Part shown: positions 1 through 8,410 of the stretch, piece after piece | How positions within the stretch are numbered: the stretch's first letter is position 1 | Layout: each line of letters starts with the position of its first letter | Origin: Flavobacteriaceae bacterium | GTDB lineage: Bacteria; Bacteroidota; Bacteroidia; Flavobacteriales; Flavobacteriaceae | Reading direction: 5' to 3' | Assembly: GCA_002401385.1 (NCBI GenBank) | Contig: NVSY01000013.1 | Span: 68,296-79,633 of the forward strand | DNA: 11,338 bases | Notes under the pieces: model-generated | Database searches by the model: none | Told to the model about the DNA's origin: nothing | Seen by the model: the letters and a program-made list of their open reading frames with translations, nothing else | Made by a program: the position numbers and the translations under genes

Positions 1-1169
1 GCCAAAGTAATTTGGTTTAATCCCATATCAATAAGCCCCATAATCATGAGTGTGGTTATAGTAACTATTGGAATAAGACTCGCTATTATAATTCCAGTTC
101 TAAAACCTAAAAATATCAACATTACCAATAATACTATTGCAATTGACTGCATTAAGTTTCCAATAAAGCTTTCAATTTTATGATCAATATATGTATCTAT
201 GGACGATAGCCTTAACAACTCCATACCAATAGGAAGTTTAGTTCTGAATTGTTCTAAAACACGGTTAATATCTTCTCCCAATTCGATGACATTACTTCCC
301 TTTTTTAAGGAAATATGAAGTGATATTGCAGGTTTACCATTCACACGAACTATTTGCTTTGAAGGGGTAATATATCCTTTTTCAACTGTTGTAATATCTG
401 ATAAAGCGACTACTTGACCGCTAGTACCAACAGGGATTAACATTTTTCTAATATCAGAAATCTCATTAAAATTTCCCGTAGGTTCTAAGATAATACGCTC
501 GACACCTAAATTAATTTCTCCTCCTGAATTTAATATATTTGTATTGTTAATTACCCCTTGTAAACTACTGGATGTTAAACCATACCTTTTTAATTTCGCA
601 TTGCTGAATTTAATAAAAACTCGTTCTTCCTGTACACCATTTAATTCAACTTTTGCTGCATCTTTTAATTTGATAAGGTCATCGCGCAAATCGTCAGCAA
701 AGACTTTCATTTCTTTATAAGAATATCCATCGCTTGTAAGTCCTACAACAATCCCAAAGACTTCTCCTATACCATCGTCATTCAAACTAGGGGTTACATT
801 ATTAGGAAGCCCTTTAATCCCATTTAGTTTCCGTCTAAGACGGTCCCAAACACCTTGCAACTCTTCTGGAGTAACATCTAGTTTTAGTACAACGGTAACG
901 ACAGATAAGCCGGCTCTGGAAGTACTGGTTATTTTTTTAAGTTCCGGAAGTTCTTGTGCTATTTTTTCAACCTTATCCGTGACCAATTGTTCTACACGCT
1001 CTGGACTTGCACCCGGAAAAGAAGAAACTATAGTGGCTATACGAATAGTAAATGGTGGCATACTATCTCTAGATAGCGATGAATATAGCACTGCACCCAT
1101 TACCATTACTACGGTAAGTATACTTAATGAAACTCTATTTTTATTTATGGAAAACTTAGCAAAATTCAT
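1..1169 (-). CDS. RND efflux permease (AcrB/CusA-like), N-terminal part, cut by window edge
   Basis: Reading the minus strand from an ATG at 1169 gives 389 codons with no stop before the left edge, so the C-terminal part is missing. RND permeases are usually 1000-1050 residues; they are inner-membrane proton antiporters that drive efflux through an adaptor and an outer-membrane channel. Visible here are a first TM helix at about residues 14-32 (SLSILTVVMVMGAVLYS), then the characteristic start of the periplasmic porter domain (MPPF, FPGASPERVEQLV, ELPELKKITS), and near the edge the second and third TM helices (from about residue 335, containing FLGFRTGIIIASLIPI). It starts 22 bp after the stop of the adaptor gene and is clearly co-transcribed with it. 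Family assignment is secure. Substrate is unknown, but the sequence style is closer to multidrug (HAE1-like) than metal (HME) members; that last point is inference. Confidence 0.93.
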   Translation of the reverse strand, partial: MNFAKFSINKNRVSLSILTVVMVMGAVLYSSLSRDSMPPFTIRIATIVSSFPGASPERVEQLVTDKVEKIAQELPELKKITSTSRAGLSVVTVVLKLDVTPEELQGVWDRLRRKLNGIKGLPNNVTPSLNDDGIGEVFGIVVGLTSDGYSYKEMKVFADDLRDDLIKLKDAAKVELNGVQEERVFIKFSNAKLKRYGLTSSSLQGVINNTNILNSGGEINLGVERIILEPTGNFNEISDIRKMLIPVGTSGQVVALSDITTVEKGYITPSKQIVRVNGKPAISLHISLKKGSNVIELGEDINRVLEQFRTKLPIGMELLRLSSIDTYIDHKIESFIGNLMQSIAIVLLVMLIFLGFRTGIIIASLIPIVTITTLMIMGLIDMGLNQITL

Positions 1170-1191
1170 ATGTATTGGTTTAGGAGTGTTC

Positions 1192-2283
1192 TTATTGTAA
1201 TCTTACTTTTTGTCCATCTAATAAGGTTTGTAGCCCCGCAACAGCAATCTTATCTCCCGCTGAAAGCCCACTCATAATTTTAAAACCTGAAGCCGTAAGT
1301 TCTCCTATGGTAATAGGTTGTTTTTTTACGGTACCAATCAAACCATCTGAAGATTCTATAAGGAATACGTAATTACCGTTACCATCTTCTCCAACGGCGA
1401 CTACAGGGACCACTAGGGATGTATCCGAACTAGTATCAGCATCACTAAAATCAAATGTAACGTTGGTAGCCATTCCTGGTTTAATCTCTTTAGAAGGCTG
1501 TATAATATCAATCTTAACAGGATATGTTGCCGAATTTGCATCTACAACCGGAGCTATTTCAATAATAGTTCCTTTAAACGTTTGCCCTTCAATAGCAGAA
1601 AACGTAAGTTTTGTTTGCATTGCTAACTGGGTTTTATTAATTACGTTTTCTGGTAAGCCAACAGTAACATTTATATGATCACCAGCATTAAGAACAGCAA
1701 TTACTTGGCCCGCTCCAACATTTTCGTTAAGCCCATTATTTACAAGAGCTATGATACCATCTTTCGGAGCTCTAATATGTCCATAATTAATTTGTGTTTG
1801 TTGAATGCTTTTATTGCGTTTTGCCGATTCATATTGATCTAAAGAAGATTGGTAGGAGTTTTTTGCTTTTTCATAATCACTTAATGAATTACTTCCTCTT
1901 TCAAATAAAGATTTGATACGATTCAGGTTAGATTTAGATGTAAGCATTGTTGACTTTGCACTACTTAATGATGAAATAGATTGCTCATAAGTAAGTTTGG
2001 CTTGTACATTGTCCAACTTTGCAATAAGGGCTCCTTTTTTAACTTTCTGCCCTACCTTTCCATTGAACTCCGTAATAATTCCGTTGCTTCTAAAACTCAA
2101 TTCAATTTCATCACCCGCTTCAGCAACACCACTAAAGGTTCTACTATTTTGAGCGTCTGATGTTCCAACAACTTCATATTTTACTGGACGAAGTACTTCT
2201 TTCTTTTTCTCTTCTTTCTTTTTACATGAAGCTACTATGAAAAAAGTGAGTACGATTAATGTAATATAGTTTTTAAATTTCAT
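1192..2283 (-). CDS. RND efflux periplasmic adaptor (membrane fusion) lipoprotein
   Basis: This 363-aa protein is the adaptor that bridges the RND permease and the outer-membrane channel. It begins with a lipoprotein signal peptide with lipobox VASC (Cys20), followed by a Lys/Glu-rich linker. The two lipoyl half-motifs lie at about residues 47-92 (FSGVAEAGDEIELSFRSNG, GQKVKKGALIAKLDN) and 165-200 (IRAPKDGIIALVNNGLNENV). A coiled-coil hairpin rich in Ser, Lys and Gln lies between them (93-163). A beta-barrel region at about 203-280 ends in the usual KPGMATNVTF motif, and a membrane-proximal domain (288-361) contains VVPVVAV and the closing GLQTLLDGQKV. Length is normal for the family. It lies 8 bp downstream of the channel gene and 22 bp upstream of the permease gene, so the three form a complete tripartite pump set. 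Confidence 0.95.
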   Translation of the reverse strand: MKFKNYITLIVLTFFIVASCKKKEEKKKEVLRPVKYEVVGTSDAQNSRTFSGVAEAGDEIELSFRSNGIITEFNGKVGQKVKKGALIAKLDNVQAKLTYEQSISSLSSAKSTMLTSKSNLNRIKSLFERGSNSLSDYEKAKNSYQSSLDQYESAKRNKSIQQTQINYGHIRAPKDGIIALVNNGLNENVGAGQVIAVLNAGDHINVTVGLPENVINKTQLAMQTKLTFSAIEGQTFKGTIIEIAPVVDANSATYPVKIDIIQPSKEIKPGMATNVTFDFSDADTSSDTSLVVPVVAVGEDGNGNYVFLIESSDGLIGTVKKQPITIGELTASGFKIMSGLSAGDKIAVAGLQTLLDGQKVRLQ

Positions 2284-2291
2284 GGTAATTG

Positions 2292-4631
2292 TTAGTTTTT
2301 ATTCAATACAAATTGACTTGCTCTCTGTATAAGAGCTTGATTATCGGATTCTGAATGCATCAAGAAAAAATAGCCAATGGCTCTTTCTAATTGCATATAT
2401 GTTAGTAAATAGTTATAATTAGCAGTAGCACTTGCCAATTGAGTTGACAAATAATTTGTTTGTGCATCAATAAGTTGAATTACTGGTACAGCTCCATTTT
2501 GATAGGCATTCTGAGTTAAATCTAAACTTTCTTCAGCATTCTCTTCAGAAATTTTTGAAATTTCTATGTTTGCGATTTCGCTGACTATATCGAGTACAAT
2601 ATCATTTACATTTTTTTCAATATTTAATATAATGTGCTCTCTTTGGATCATTAATTGGTCTTCTTGAATTTTGGCAGTTTGTCTGTTTATAATTCTTTGT
2701 TTTTGCTGAAAAATAGGCAAGGACACGTTCAGTCCAACATTATAAGTTCCGTCTGGAATAAAAGGAGAGCCAATAGGTAATATGGCACCTTTCCCTGATT
2801 TTGAAATTGCCAAGTTGTATTGTCCTTGTAGGGCAATTGTTGGGATAAAACGACCTGTGTTATTAAGTTTATAATTACGTTCCGTAACGTTAATATTGTA
2901 TCCGATATTTTTTAATTCCGGTGCGTTTTTTATGGCTTCTTCCACTAAAAAATCTATGAGTGCCGGTTGAAATTTTGGGTTATCCAATAGCGCTAAAAAC
3001 GATTCATATCTATAGTTTTTAAATATCCCTTTTGCGAGTATGGCATCATCAATATCTATTTTACTTGAAATACTATTATTCATCAATTGATTAATTGTGT
3101 TGAAGGCTTGCCTAAGTTGGTTTCCTGCATCAATTAAACTTTGAGTATTCTGTGCCTGTTGACTCTTAAATCGAAGCACGTCAGACTTTCCAGAAGCTCC
3201 AATTTCAAAACTCTGTTCGGCAATCTCTAAATTCCTTTTTGTTAATTGAAGGTTTTTATTTAGAATTTTAACATTTGTCTTTAATATTAATGCATTGAAA
3301 TAGGAGACTGCTGCGTTTAATAAGGCGTCTAATTCAGCGGCATTATACACCTCTTGTTGCGCCTTTTTTAAATTTTCTTTTATATCAATATTTGCAGAAG
3401 CACTCTCAGAATAAAGTAATTGTTCTAAAACTACACTCCCTGTAGTAGAAAACTCAGGGTTTTTACCATTAGAAACTTTAGCAACTCTTGGATCTATGTA
3501 AATTCCGTTTATAGTAGCTGTTGCATTAGGTAAATAACTGCTTTTTGAAATTTTCACTTCTTGTTCACTTAAATTAATATTTTTCTTTTCTACTTCAAGA
3601 GATAAATTCTTCCCTACAACATCCTTCATGATATCAGTAATAGACAAAGAAAATTTAGATACAGGTACTGTATTATTGTTAATAAAATCCGCTTTAGCCA
3701 ACAGACTGTATTGTACCGGAAATTCTATTTGAACTGCTGTATTGTAATTTATAGTAAGCTTATTTTTATATTCTATATACAAAGGAATTTCTGATGGGTT
3801 TGTCCCCGATATAATGGCCTCTACATTTAAAGCAATACGTCTAAAAAAGTGATTGATATTAGTATCAGGTTGATTGGTGGCTAAAATTCCATTCTCAACA
3901 TCTTTTTTCCCAAAAGCGGAAAAAGAAGGGAGTTTTCTTTTATTTATAGATTTTACTAAAGCATCTAATTCACCCTCTTTCATGTAAAGACCACCGGCTA
4001 AATAAACCGCATCTACATTGTTTAAGGACTTGCTCAAATCGTCTCCTTTTGAATAAGGAATCAACTTATAACTTGAATCGTTATTTAAAAAATAGTTATC
4101 GAATAAATCTTTGACAGGTAACACTTCAGGTAAAAATTGATCCACTATAATCCCAACATTTTTATAATTGTACAGCGATTTAAATGTTTCCAAATCTTCT
4201 TTATAAGAGAAAGGGGTAATTATATAGGTAATATTATTGATGTTTGATGTTTTTTGATCTTGCGGAAGGTCTATAAAATCACTATTTACTGACCCAAATA
4301 CAACAATAGGCTTTGGGTAATTTTTTTCTTGAGTAAGGACAATATTATTAATAATCCCAAAGGCTAAAATAATGTCAGTATCATTCGCTAAAAGTTGCTG
4401 ATAATTAGCTTTTGCTGTAGCAGTATTAAAATTATTCTCAAGGATATTTTTAAACACAATTGTAGCATCTTGTCCTAGAACAGTTTTTATTTCGTTTTGT
4501 AATTGATTGAACAAAACACTAGATTTTTCAGTAGATTTGTCCGTAAGGATGCTAATATTATAAATTTTCCCTGACTGAGAAAACCCATTGATGGTGATAA
4601 AAAAAACAATTATAAAATAGTATATTCTCAT
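2292..4631 (-). CDS. Fusion: ABC-type substrate-binding domain plus TolC-like outer membrane efflux channel
   Basis: This 779-aa protein is far longer than the usual 420-480 aa TolC-type channel. After a signal peptide (cleavage probably near GFSQ, residues 16-19), residues about 22-310 resemble the ABC_sub_bind (PF04392, TrpX-like) periplasmic binding fold: DIILAFG, PKPIVVFGSVNSDFIDL, NVGIIVDQFLPE, VDAVYLAGG, KLPSFSAFGKKDVENGILA, and a closing KLTINYNTAVQIEFPV. Residues about 326-760 are two outer-membrane efflux repeats, with the typical FEIGASGKSDVLRFKSQQ (476-492) and AYQNGAVPVIQLIDAQTNY (709-727) turns. I infer a channel carrying its own ligand-binding or sensing module at the N-terminus, facing the periplasm. 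It starts 65 bp after the regulator stop and ends 8 bp before the adaptor. Domain assignments are firm for TolC and good for the binding domain; ligand unknown. Confidence 0.9.
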   Translation of the reverse strand: MRIYYFIIVFFITINGFSQSGKIYNISILTDKSTEKSSVLFNQLQNEIKTVLGQDATIVFKNILENNFNTATAKANYQQLLANDTDIILAFGIINNIVLTQEKNYPKPIVVFGSVNSDFIDLPQDQKTSNINNITYIITPFSYKEDLETFKSLYNYKNVGIIVDQFLPEVLPVKDLFDNYFLNNDSSYKLIPYSKGDDLSKSLNNVDAVYLAGGLYMKEGELDALVKSINKRKLPSFSAFGKKDVENGILATNQPDTNINHFFRRIALNVEAIISGTNPSEIPLYIEYKNKLTINYNTAVQIEFPVQYSLLAKADFINNNTVPVSKFSLSITDIMKDVVGKNLSLEVEKKNINLSEQEVKISKSSYLPNATATINGIYIDPRVAKVSNGKNPEFSTTGSVVLEQLLYSESASANIDIKENLKKAQQEVYNAAELDALLNAAVSYFNALILKTNVKILNKNLQLTKRNLEIAEQSFEIGASGKSDVLRFKSQQAQNTQSLIDAGNQLRQAFNTINQLMNNSISSKIDIDDAILAKGIFKNYRYESFLALLDNPKFQPALIDFLVEEAIKNAPELKNIGYNINVTERNYKLNNTGRFIPTIALQGQYNLAISKSGKGAILPIGSPFIPDGTYNVGLNVSLPIFQQKQRIINRQTAKIQEDQLMIQREHIILNIEKNVNDIVLDIVSEIANIEISKISEENAEESLDLTQNAYQNGAVPVIQLIDAQTNYLSTQLASATANYNYLLTYMQLERAIGYFFLMHSESDNQALIQRASQFVLNKN

Positions 4632-4696
4632 TACAGAATTAGTTTAGATGATTTAGTTTATTACAGCACATTTTGTTGCTAAATATATAAAAAAAA

Positions 4697-5458
4697 TTAA
4701 GCGTTTACCCAATTTTTAAATTCAGTAGCTTTGGCTTTGCTAATTAATATTCTCTCTTCAAATCTCGGATTTGTATTTACTACAAGCTTTCCATTAAAGT
4801 AGTATTTAATATTTGAAATTGCATTTCGATTCACTACAAACTGTCTATTGGCTCTGTAAAACATTGAAGGATCTATTTCGCTCTCAATATCTTCCAGTTT
4901 TTTATCTATTATAAACGTTTGATTTTCAAATGTAACCCCTTTTACAATTCCTGTTTCAATATAAAAGTAAGCAAGGTCTTCAATTTTTACAGGGATGAGT
5001 TCATCTCTCTTTTGTACTAAATAAGTCTTCTTATACGACTTAATATTAGTTTGTAATAGTTGCAATACCCCCTCAATTTGATCATTAATTGGTTTTTCAA
5101 CACGCACTCTTCTCTTAAACTTAGCAATAGCCTCAGAAAGTTCTTCTTCATCAATTGGCTTGAGCAAATAATCAATGCTGTTCACTTTAAAGGCCTGCAT
5201 AGCGTATTGGTCATATGCTGTAGTAAAAATCACTGGAGTATTAATAGTTACTTTTTCAAAAATTTCAAACGATATTCCGTCGGCTAAATGAATATCCATA
5301 AAAATGAGTTCCGCTTCATTTTTAATAGAGAAGTATTCTATGGCAGTATTAACACTGTCTATAACACTTAGTATTTCAATAGTACTGTCAATACCATTAA
5401 GTTGGAAAGTAAGATTCTCACTTGCCGCAATTTCATCTTCAACAATAACTACTTTCAT
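4697..5458 (-). CDS. LytTR-family response regulator
   Basis: A 253-aa two-domain regulator. Residues 1-120 form a receiver: acidic pair in VEDE (7-9), phospho-acceptor Asp55 in LIFMDIHLADG, the conserved Thr in VIFTTAY (79/80) and Lys100 in DYLLKPI. Residues about 146-250 are a LytTR DNA-binding domain with its hallmark FYRANRQFVVNRNAI (200-214) and a closing LISKAKATEFKNWV. It starts 5 bp after the kinase gene ends, so the two are a cognate pair. LytTR proteins (AgrA, ComE, LytR, YehT) bind direct repeats with about 21-22 bp period, and such repeats lie upstream of this operon (6896-6966) and of each peptide cassette at the right of the window; those are its likely targets (inference). Confidence 0.95.
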   Translation of the reverse strand: MKVVIVEDEIAASENLTFQLNGIDSTIEILSVIDSVNTAIEYFSIKNEAELIFMDIHLADGISFEIFEKVTINTPVIFTTAYDQYAMQAFKVNSIDYLLKPIDEEELSEAIAKFKRRVRVEKPINDQIEGVLQLLQTNIKSYKKTYLVQKRDELIPVKIEDLAYFYIETGIVKGVTFENQTFIIDKKLEDIESEIDPSMFYRANRQFVVNRNAISNIKYYFNGKLVVNTNPRFEERILISKAKATEFKNWVNA

Positions 5459-5463
5459 TAGAT

Positions 5464-6507
5464 TTAATTTAATGGGAGATTAACTTTAAAAATTTGATTG
5501 GTGTTTTTGATTATAATATGTTGTTGTTTCAATAAAAAATAACGTTTATCAAGATTTCCTAAACCGCTTCCTGTACTGTCTACAAACGAAGTTCTCAGTC
5601 TTATTTTATTTTCAACTATAATATGATCGCCTTCTGAATATACCCGAACAGTTAACGGGTGAATTGTAGAAATTTCATTGTGCTTAACCGCATTTTCAAC
5701 TAATAATTGCAAGGCTAAAATTGGAATGTTTTTATCCATAAATCGATCATCTATCTCTATAGTAATACTAAATTTATCACGGTATCTTGTTTTAATTAAA
5801 TAAATATAACTCTCTAAAAACTTAAGTTCTTCCTTCAACGAAATGGAATCTATTTGACCACTCTGAAGAATATAGCGATACATAAATGATAATTTATTAA
5901 CAAAGGTAGTTGCTTCTTTATTTTCTTTGACCAAAAAGTTAAGAGAGTTTAACGAATTAAAAAGAAAATGAGGATTTAATTGATTTTTCAATGCCGATAA
6001 TTCACTTTGTAAATTTTGCCTTTTTAACCGTTCATTTTCTAATATGTTTTCCCTTTGGATAATTTGAAGTCTTAAAAGATTTGCAATAAAAAATAAGATG
6101 ATAAAAATGACAACATATATAAAATAGAAAAGGTTTATTGCTGGCGTTGTAAGTTCTTTATTTACAACAATCGGGTAAATGGCAAATAGCGATTGGACAA
6201 CTGCAAAATAGACAAAAACATGCACAATCAACGCTATCCCAACATCTTTTAGACCGGAAGAAAAATGTCTGAAATTATAGCGCCAATTAACATTAAATTG
6301 TAAGATAATCCATGAAGAAACAAAAAGAAAAACAAATCTCACTAATAAATCCTTAGAAGAAACGATATTAAAACTCACATTTTCTACAATGTTTAAGCTA
6401 AACATAGCTAAAATTCTAGGAAGATTAACAAGCACCGTAATAATTAGTGCAATACCGTTAATAACAGCTCCTTTTACTTTTTTAAATACCAATTTTTTTG
6501 AGTTCAT
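5464..6507 (-). CDS. LytS/YehU-type sensor histidine kinase, four TM segments
   Basis: With this start the kinase has 347 aa; the longest reading frame begins at 6570 (368 aa). I prefer the ATG at 6507 because the protein then starts with a basic stretch (MNSKKLVFKKVKG) directly before the first TM helix, has an A/T-rich leader, and does not overlap the upstream ORF; the longer start would overlap it by 14 bp. There are four hydrophobic segments with almost no periplasmic sensor domain, so it probably senses within the membrane or through a partner. Then come a short coiled coil (ENERLKRQNLQSELSALKNQ), the His_kinase (PF06580) box NPHFLFNSLNSLNF with the phospho-accepting His (residue 180 here), the N box LLVENAVKHN and a shortened G box STGSGLGNL. 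It passes phosphate to the LytTR regulator encoded 5 bp downstream. Confidence 0.93.
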   Translation of the reverse strand: MNSKKLVFKKVKGAVINGIALIITVLVNLPRILAMFSLNIVENVSFNIVSSKDLLVRFVFLFVSSWIILQFNVNWRYNFRHFSSGLKDVGIALIVHVFVYFAVVQSLFAIYPIVVNKELTTPAINLFYFIYVVIFIILFFIANLLRLQIIQRENILENERLKRQNLQSELSALKNQLNPHFLFNSLNSLNFLVKENKEATTFVNKLSFMYRYILQSGQIDSISLKEELKFLESYIYLIKTRYRDKFSITIEIDDRFMDKNIPILALQLLVENAVKHNEISTIHPLTVRVYSEGDHIIVENKIRLRTSFVDSTGSGLGNLDKRYFLLKQQHIIIKNTNQIFKVNLPLN

Positions 6508-6556
6508 TTTAAAATTTAAAATTGCTGGTCGATGTACGAAACTACAAATATTATAA

Positions 6557-6781
6557 CTAGTTGGATTCATTATTCTTAATTTCAGTTACTTTACCCTTAT
6601 AAATCCCTGTTTTATAACCCTCAACTTGTGCTTCTACAAGAACCTGTTCACTAAAGACTTTCGCTTTGCAGAAAATTGATTCATTTAAAACGTACACTTT
6701 CTCAATCGACTCCTGATATAATTCCAACTCAAAGTAGAAATTCAGTGTTGGTGATATTATTGTATTTATGACGACTCCCAT
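6557..6781 (-). CDS. Small unrecognised ORF (74 aa) at the head of the two-component/efflux operon
   Basis: An open frame of 74 codons between the operon promoter and the kinase gene. The product has no signal peptide or TM helix, has alternating beta-like segments (NFYFELELYQ, KAKVFSEQVLVEAQVEGY) and ends with a charged tail. The alternating strands faintly recall the second half of a hot-dog thioesterase fold, but this is only an impression and the catalytic half would be missing. It sits about 70 bp downstream of the proposed promoter box (6855-6862), in the same direction as the kinase, and its stop lies 49 bp before the preferred kinase start. It could be a real small protein, a decayed gene, or merely an open stretch of leader. 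Its length in an AT-rich sequence and its position favour something translated, but I do not recognise it. Confidence 0.45.
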   Translation of the reverse strand: MGVVINTIISPTLNFYFELELYQESIEKVYVLNESIFCKAKVFSEQVLVEAQVEGYKTGIYKGKVTEIKNNESN

Positions 6782-6854
6782 TGCAAATATAAAAATTTAA
6801 ATTTCTCTTAATTTTAAACTGTTATTGTTTTTAATTATCGAGGTATTGTTAATA

Positions 6855-6966
6855 CAAATATAGGCCCACATTAGAACAGTAACGAGTCGTTATTAAGTGA
6901 AACATACAAAACAGTTAGTAAAACGGATAAAAGAGTCAGTCAAACGGAAAGCTTCCAAAGTGAACC
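6855..6966 (-). promoter_or_regulatory. Operon promoter with four 21-bp-spaced direct repeats (putative LytTR operator)
   Basis: On the minus strand four repeats GGTTCACT (6959-6966), GTTTGACT (6938-6945), GTTTTACT (6917-6924) and GTTTCACT (6896-6903) lie exactly 21 bp apart. They are followed by TATATTTG (6855-6862), which matches the Bacteroidota -7 consensus TAnnTTTG; no clear -33 TTG is visible at the expected distance, as expected for an activator-dependent promoter. The 21-bp direct-repeat period is the known LytTR operator geometry. Since the operon encodes a LytTR regulator, autoregulation is the natural inference. Confidence 0.68.
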
Positions 6967-7379
6967 AATTTTGATTCTTCATACAAACTCTTTTTTTTTG
7001 CAATTATAGTTTTATTTTGAAACAACATCCAGTTTCCCTTTTTAACTCTTACACTATATTAATTCCACAGCGTTTTTTTCACTTACTATGAAGTAGTTTC
7101 CTCATTTATTTTTTACTCTTGTTATCTATAAAATAGATTATTAACCTGGCGTTTTTCATAATTCTAACATATTTGTTTTTAGTGAAACAGTCTTAAATAG
7201 TGTCCGAGAATATGCAGTAACTCCACTCTTAGGTCACGATAATTCCGATATAAAAAACCTCTCTTGTTTATGTTTTTGGTTCCACCAATGAAAGAAATAG
7301 CATTGTTTTCAATTAATTGATTTTGAAATGAGTGCTGCAATCTAATTTAGATTTACTATTTTTAAAAAAAAGTAATAGT
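6967..7379. other. Intergenic spacer between divergent genes, no gene seen
   Basis: This AT-rich stretch separates the minus-strand operon promoter from the plus-strand beta-barrel gene. I see no convincing ORF, RNA gene or strong hairpin. Isolated TTCACT-like hexamers occur at about 7078 (plus) and 7181 (minus), but they are single and not in 21-bp register, so I do not call operators. A possible weak promoter for the downstream gene is TTG near 7323 followed 18 bp later by TAATTTAG, which has one mismatch to TAnnTTTG. Confidence 0.4.
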
Positions 7380-8294
7380 ATGAAATTTAGATTATTAGCA
7401 TTAGTTTTAATTATTTGTAGCACCATTAGCACTTCAGGACAAGAACAAGCAAAACAAAAACAGTTTAAACCTCTAGAAGATTTTGATATTGTAAGTTTAA
7501 GTTATGTCAATTATGGTAAATCTGAATTTAAAAAGGATAATCAAGTTGGTGAAGTAGGATTTTCTGAATTTAGGTTTTCTTATACTACAACAAAATTGCT
7601 TAACAATAGAAAAACAGTACTTATACACGGGTTAGAGTTTACCAATTTAAAACCAGATTTTTCTGAAGTCCCAAATTCTTCTCCTATAACCAGAAATTTT
7701 TATTCAGCTGCTTATCGATTTGGAATAATTAACCCAATAGGAAAGAAAGGATGGAGGTACAGTTTAGGATTGAAACCAACATTGGCATCAGATTTTGAAG
7801 AAGGTGGAGTATCATCTGAAGATTTTATACTTCAGGCATCAGTTCTTTTTTCTAAAAGAGCTAGTGAAAATTTCAAATATGGTTTTGGGGTTTCTTTTAA
7901 TACGCGATTTGGTCAAAAGCAAATTTTACCAATTTTTCAATTAGTATACAAAAAGAATAATTGGACAACCTTTGCATATTTACCAGCATATTTAGGTCAC
8001 TTTTATAATTTTAATTCTAGCAAGCTAGGTCTTTCTATTAATTTAAATGGAAATAATTACAATTTTCACAACACAAATACTTCAGGTTTAGATTTAGATA
8101 AACTAAGTTATTCAAGAGTAAATATTGGTCCGGAATATGAAATCAAAATTACTAAGAAAATAAAATTAAATTTAAATGGAGGGGTTACTATCGCAAATAA
8201 ATTAGATTGGTTAAATGGAAATGATGATAGTGAATTGGATTTGTCTCCTGAAAATAAATTTTTCTTTAAATTAGGTTTTAAACTTGTTAAATAG
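7380..8294 (+). CDS. Outer-membrane beta-barrel protein, probably DUF6268 family
   Basis: A 304-aa secreted protein. I chose the ATG at 7380, which gives a clean signal peptide (MKFRLLALVLIICSTISTSG, cut before Gln21); the upstream ATG at 7332 would add 16 residues that break this signal. The mature part consists of alternating strands with turn residues Gly/Asn (FSEFRFSYTTTKLL, YSAAYRFGI, KYGFGVSFNTRFGQ, LSINLNGNNYNF, IKLNLNGGVTIANK) and ends in FFFKLGFKLVK, the aromatic-rich final strand of an outer-membrane barrel. Overall pattern and size resemble the DUF6268 outer-membrane proteins common in Flavobacteriaceae; function of that family is not known. It is transcribed away from the two-component operon and towards the lipoprotein gene, with which it shares a terminator. 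No LytTR-type repeats were found in front of it. Confidence 0.82.
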   Translation: MKFRLLALVLIICSTISTSGQEQAKQKQFKPLEDFDIVSLSYVNYGKSEFKKDNQVGEVGFSEFRFSYTTTKLLNNRKTVLIHGLEFTNLKPDFSEVPNSSPITRNFYSAAYRFGIINPIGKKGWRYSLGLKPTLASDFEEGGVSSEDFILQASVLFSKRASENFKYGFGVSFNTRFGQKQILPIFQLVYKKNNWTTFAYLPAYLGHFYNFNSSKLGLSINLNGNNYNFHNTNTSGLDLDKLSYSRVNIGPEYEIKITKKIKLNLNGGVTIANKLDWLNGNDDSELDLSPENKFFFKLGFKLVK

Positions 8295-8350
8295 ATAGCA
8301 TTGTAAAGTTGACTTATCGCTATAAATAAAACCCAATATAATAAAACAAA

Positions 8351-8389
8351 AAAAACTTCCTGTTGAATTAAATTCGACAGGAAGTTTTT
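8351..8389. terminator. Bidirectional intrinsic terminator between convergent genes
   Basis: A long, nearly perfect inverted repeat (AAAAACTTCCTGTTGAATT against AATTCGACAGGAAGTTTTT, one G-T pair) with A and T runs on its two flanks. It forms a strong hairpin followed by U residues on either strand, so it can end both the plus-strand barrel gene (stop at 8294) and the minus-strand lipoprotein cassette (stop at 8411). Confidence 0.9.
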
Positions 8390-8410
8390 ACAACTAACTT
8401 AATGGTTCAA

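Noticed and set aside
979..1200. Plus-strand ORF opposite the permease gene
   Set aside because: It lies antisense to a well-conserved RND permease frame and has no features of its own; the same holds for the plus-strand frames at 1463-1678, 5060-5287 and 8865-9095.
4632..4696. Possible internal promoter (TATATTTA) before the channel fusion gene
   Set aside because: It has a mismatch at the last position of TAnnTTTG, no -33 element and no repeat array; continuous transcription from the kinase promoter is simpler.
6784..6791. A second minus-strand TATATTTG box directly before the 74-aa ORF
   Set aside because: It would place the transcript start inside or after the ATG, has no -33 TTG at the right distance and lacks the repeat array. 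The box at 6855-6862 has the conserved architecture instead.
6896..6966. Possible CRISPR-like or simple tandem repeat
   Set aside because: The conserved core is only about 8 bp within each 21-bp period, too short for CRISPR repeats, and the arrays are tied to promoter boxes.
6893..6982. A 29-codon minus-strand ORF through the operator array, with a 7-residue periodicity
   Set aside because: The periodicity follows directly from the 21-bp repeat spacing (seven codons). The frame lies upstream of the promoter box and is not preserved in the three cassette operators, so it is probably accidental.
7332..7379. Upstream start for the beta-barrel gene
   Set aside because: It adds a stretch containing DLLFLKKSNS before an otherwise perfect signal peptide; the ATG at 7380 is better.
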